A DNA stretch of 7,835 nucleotides from JBBSIG01 sp038232215 (GTDB lineage Bacteria; Actinomycetota; Thermoleophilia; Gaiellales; Gaiellaceae): NCBI GenBank assembly GCA_038232215.1, contig JBBSIG010000119.1:1-7835 (forward strand). Direction: 5' to 3'. The first letter of the stretch is position 1, and the number at the start of each line of letters is the position of its first letter. The position numbers were made by a program, and so were the translations under genes. This document shows positions 5,942 to 7,835 of this stretch, in pieces. The notes below the pieces were generated by a model, which saw nothing but the letters and a program-made list of their open reading frames with translations, did no database searches and had not been told where the DNA came from.

Positions 5942-6383
5942 CGGCATCCCCGTTCGACGTCGCGGCTGGCGCCTTGCCGGGCTTCCGCTTTCGCTTGGGC
6001 TTGACGGGCTCCGGCTCTTGCTCCTCCGGCTCCGGCTCACCCAGGGCGAGATCGTGCAGACAACTCTTCAGGTCGTAGAAGACGAGGCCGACGGTCGGTT
6101 CCGGCGAGGTCACCGCCGCGATGGAGTGCTCGGCCGACCGCACGACGAAGACGCTGCCGTCGAGCATCGCCACCTCGAGCTGCGAGAGGGTCTCCCCCCC
6201 GCCGCCCGACCCGGCGGCAGCCGCTTCGTCGAGCAGCTTCAGGGCCGCCTCGGCGAGCTTCCTCGAGCGCCCCTCGTCGGGCATCGTCGAGGCCGTGAGC
6301 TCACCGTCTTGCCCGAGCAGGACGGCCGCCTCGATCTGCGACGAGATCTCCGTCAGGTCGGCGAGCGCCCGGGCCGCGTCCAT
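5934..6383 (-). CDS. Roadblock/LC7 domain protein with charged tail
   Basis: 149-residue cytosolic protein. Residues about 3-112 match the Roadblock/LC7 (MglB-like) fold: an initial helix, IEAAVLLGQDGELTASTMPD (17-36), a helix at 40-55, a Gly-rich turn (58-63), then strands LSQLEVAMLDGSVFVVRSAEH (66-86) and SIAAVTSPEPTVGLVFYDLKSCLHDL. Family members dimerise and often regulate small Ras-like GTPases (MglA type); no GTPase gene is visible here. The tail is first acidic and proline-rich (EPEPEEQEPEP, 116-126), then basic (KPKRKRKPGK, 128-137), and probably disordered. The ATG at 6383 was chosen because the extension to 6476 would run into the divergent gene and does not fit the domain. A TAGCGT box seven bases upstream suggests a leaderless message. 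It leads the set ending in pyrE. The fold is likely; the role is unknown. Confidence 0.82.
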   Translation of the reverse strand: MDAARALADLTEISSQIEAAVLLGQDGELTASTMPDEGRSRKLAEAALKLLDEAAAAGSGGGGETLSQLEVAMLDGSVFVVRSAEHSIAAVTSPEPTVGLVFYDLKSCLHDLALGEPEPEEQEPEPVKPKRKRKPGKAPAATSNGDADA

Positions 6384-6390
6384 GCGCGCG

Positions 6391-6396
6391 ACGCTA
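6391..6396 (-). promoter_or_regulatory. candidate -10 box of the roadblock-pyrE set (leaderless)
   Basis: The minus strand reads TTAGCGT, then seven bases (CGCGCGC), then the ATG at 6383, with no ribosome binding site between. The hexamer TAGCGT is identical to the one before guaB. No clear -35 hexamer is seen. A transcript starting here would be leaderless or nearly so. Confidence 0.42.
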
Positions 6397-6404
6397 ACAC
6401 AGCC

Positions 6405-6410
6405 CATACT
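6405..6410 (+). promoter_or_regulatory. candidate -10 box of the YihY/BrkB-type gene
   Basis: CATACT lies six bases before the GTG at 6417, matching four of six positions of TATAAT. If used, the message would be leaderless from that GTG. It shares a 33-base gap with the opposite-facing roadblock box. No -35 is evident, and a later GTG at 6444 with a GGAGG upstream is a rival start. Confidence 0.3.
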
Positions 6411-6416
6411 CCGGCC

Positions 6417-7247
6417 GTGCGCAGGCGGAGGAAACGGCGACTCGTGCAGAAGTTCTTCGCGGACCGCGGCACGCATCTCGCGGCGATGATCGCCTACTTC
6501 GCGCTGCTCTCCTTCCTACCACTCACGTTTCTCGCGCTGGCGCTACTCGGCCTCGCGGGGCGTCAGGACGAGTCGAGCTTTCTCGTCACGGAGCTCAAGC
6601 GCACCTTCCCGGGCAGCTCGGTCTCGAGCATCGTCAGTCTCGTGGAGAAGGTCCGCGAGAACGCGCGCACGCTCGGGATCGTCGGGGGCGCCTTCCTGCT
6701 CTGGACCTCGCTCTCGCTGTTCAGCGTGCTCGAGTCGGCGTTCAACATCGTCTACGGCCGTCCCAACCGCTCGTTCCTCCGCGGGAAGGTGGTTGCGGTC
6801 GTGTTGATGCTCGGCTCGTTGACGACGCTGTTCGTGGCGCTCCTGGCGGGCTCCGTCGGGACGGTCGTCCTACGCCGCTACGCGCCGAGCTTCATCGGCA
6901 ATGCGTACGTCGCCTACGTGCTCTCCGTGATCGTGTCGATGGCGGGCGTCTTCTTGTTTCTCGTCTCGGTCTACTACGCGCTCACGAACGTGCGGGTGAG
7001 CGTGCGCGAGGTCCTCCCGGGCGCGATCTTCGCGACCGTGCTGCTCGAGGCGACCTTCCAGGTGCTGCCGATCTACGTCCGCTTCTCGAACCTGAACCCG
7101 ACTCTCCGTGCCTTCGGGCCTCCGGCGCTCCTGCTCGTCTGGCTGTACGTGATGGCGAACGTGATCGTCTTCGGCGCCGAGATCAACTGGTGGCGCTACC
7201 GGTCTCGCGACGAGCGCGAGCACGAGGAGGCCCACGGACTGGCCTAA
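6417..7247 (+). CDS. YihY/BrkB-family membrane protein
   Basis: Integral membrane protein of 276 residues from the GTG at 6417. Six hydrophobic helices can be placed at about 27-47, 88-108, 125-150, 164-188, 201-222 and 235-257, the pattern of the YihY/BrkB (formerly 'ribonuclease BN') family. Family marks include AAMIAYFALLSFLPL (22-36), the FNIVYGRPN stretch after the second helix (109-117), the LPG (200-202) opening the fifth helix, and the final FGAEINWW (252-259). Residues 1-8 and the C-terminal REHEEAH are charged and probably cytosolic. Members have no settled biochemical activity, and the old tRNase label is wrong. Start choice: the GTG at 6417 has no ribosome binding site but has a -10-like box; the GTG at 6444 (nine residues shorter) has GGAGG twelve bases before it. 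It is transcribed away from the roadblock gene and converges on rdgB. Family sure, function unknown. Confidence 0.92.
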   Translation: MRRRRKRRLVQKFFADRGTHLAAMIAYFALLSFLPLTFLALALLGLAGRQDESSFLVTELKRTFPGSSVSSIVSLVEKVRENARTLGIVGGAFLLWTSLSLFSVLESAFNIVYGRPNRSFLRGKVVAVVLMLGSLTTLFVALLAGSVGTVVLRRYAPSFIGNAYVAYVLSVIVSMAGVFLFLVSVYYALTNVRVSVREVLPGAIFATVLLEATFQVLPIYVRFSNLNPTLRAFGPPALLLVWLYVMANVIVFGAEINWWRYRSRDEREHEEAHGLA

Positions 7248-7252
7248 GAGCT

Positions 7253-7275
7253 CCAAGCAACAGACTGTTACTTGG
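7253..7275. terminator. imperfect hairpin between convergent genes
   Basis: CCAAGcAACAG-A-CTGTTaCTTGG is an inverted repeat with arms of 11 bases and one mismatch. It begins six bases after the YihY-type stop and covers the rdgB stop codon. No T tract follows on either strand and the stem is AT-richer than its surroundings. It could serve as a weak two-way terminator; this is tentative. Confidence 0.4.
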
Positions 7276-7835
7276 TCGGAGGGGCCGGTCCGCTCCGCTT
7301 CTGGCGCGCGAGAGTCACCAGCAGGTCTCGCGCCGCGCGGGCTCGGTGGGAGCTCTGCGACTTCCAGCCGTCTCCGAGCTCCGCGATCGTGCGCTGCTCG
7401 CCTTCGGGCACGAAGATCGGGTCGTAGCCGAACCCCTCTGAGCCACGGGGCTCCGGAGCGATGCGACCGCTGAGCGTTCCTGTGCCCCGGTACTCCACGG
7501 ACCCGGGCGAGAGACAGACGAGCTCGCAGACGTACCTAGCGCCGCGGCCGCCCCTCCCGACTTCCCGCAGCGCGCCGAGGAGCGCGGGCACCGGCTCCAC
7601 CGCCCAGCGCGCCGACTCGATCCCGGGCCGACCTCCGAGCCCGTCGACCTCGAGCCCAGAGTCCTCGCCGAGCATCCAGAGCTCCGGATCGCCCGTGCGA
7701 CGCCCGAAGCGAGCCTTCGCGCGTGCGTTCTCGTAGTAGGTCTGGCCGTTCTCGGGGGGATACCCGTCAGCCTCGAGGAGCTCCAGCCGCCAGCCGGGCA
7801 ACGCGCGGGCGAGCTCCGCGAGCTTGTGCTCGTTC
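7268..7835 (-). CDS. rdgB: XTP/dITP pyrophosphatase (non-canonical purine NTPase), 5' end cut
   Basis: Cytosolic housecleaning enzyme that hydrolyses ITP, dITP and XTP to the monophosphates, keeping deaminated purines out of DNA and RNA. 188 residues are visible; the frame runs off the right edge at NEHKLAELARAL, so only the start and a few residues (the usual A-T-x-N beginning) are missing. Family motifs in order: ENGQTYYENARAKA (nucleotide and metal site), GEDSGLEVDGLGGRPGIESAR with the catalytic Asp, GTLSGRI, GFGYDPIFVPEG, TIAEL and SHRARA. Between SAR and the next strand the loop is shorter than in many homologues. The last residues, KRSGPAPPTK, are a variable tail. It converges on the YihY-type gene with 20 bases between the stops. 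The enzyme complements guaB in purine metabolism, though the two are not in one operon. Identification is firm. Confidence 0.96.
   Translation of the reverse strand, partial: NEHKLAELARALPGWRLELLEADGYPPENGQTYYENARAKARFGRRTGDPELWMLGEDSGLEVDGLGGRPGIESARWAVEPVPALLGALREVGRGGRGARYVCELVCLSPGSVEYRGTGTLSGRIAPEPRGSEGFGYDPIFVPEGEQRTIAELGDGWKSQSSHRARAARDLLVTLARQKRSGPAPPTK

Noticed and set aside
6018..6416. Upstream part of the plus-strand frame leading into the YihY-type gene
   Set aside because: It is antisense to the Roadblock gene and has no membrane or family features; the protein match starts after 6417.
1..7835. tRNA, rRNA, riboswitch, CRISPR, insertion sequence or attachment site
   Set aside because: I looked on both strands and saw no direct repeat array, terminal repeats, transposase, conserved RNA fold or cloverleaf; the intergenic gaps are all under 140 bases.

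Overview
The window is a dense, GC-rich bacterial chromosome segment with short or overlapping gene junctions, several GTG starts and possible leaderless promoters. These traits, with the gene set, suggest an actinobacterium; a deep lineage such as Thermoleophilia is plausible, but that is inference from style and not from a marker phylogeny. I see no mobile element, CRISPR array, tRNA, rRNA or sign of recent transfer. No stretch over 300 bases lacks a gene.

Layout: nine of eleven genes in the main block run on the minus strand, so they are read from right to left. A divergent promoter region (6384-6416) separates a plus-strand YihY/BrkB-type membrane protein (6417-7247) from a minus-strand set made of a Roadblock/LC7 protein (5934-6383), a small one-helix membrane protein (5732-5941) and pyrE (5178-5735), each overlapping the next. 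Then comes a single-gene unit for an HU DNA-binding protein (4831-5112), with its own promoter, a good ribosome binding site and a perfect 13-bp hairpin behind it (4741-4769). A second tightly coupled set follows: pyrF (3766-4695), a LysM membrane protein (3419-3769), a D,D-carboxypeptidase (2290-3417) and a PfkB-family sugar (phosphate) kinase (1334-2293). After 34 bases comes guaB (1-1299), cut by the left edge. At the right end rdgB (7268-7835, minus) converges on the yihY-type gene and is cut at its 5' end.

Function: the window mixes nucleotide metabolism (pyrE and pyrF make UMP; guaB commits IMP to guanine nucleotides; rdgB removes ITP/XTP) with envelope work (LysM protein, carboxypeptidase, YihY-type protein) and chromosome packing (HU). 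It is mostly housekeeping. The less explained parts are the Roadblock and small membrane protein pair leading into pyrE, the sugar kinase coupled to cell-wall genes, and a recurrent TAnnnT box 6-8 bases before start codons, which suggests leaderless transcription.
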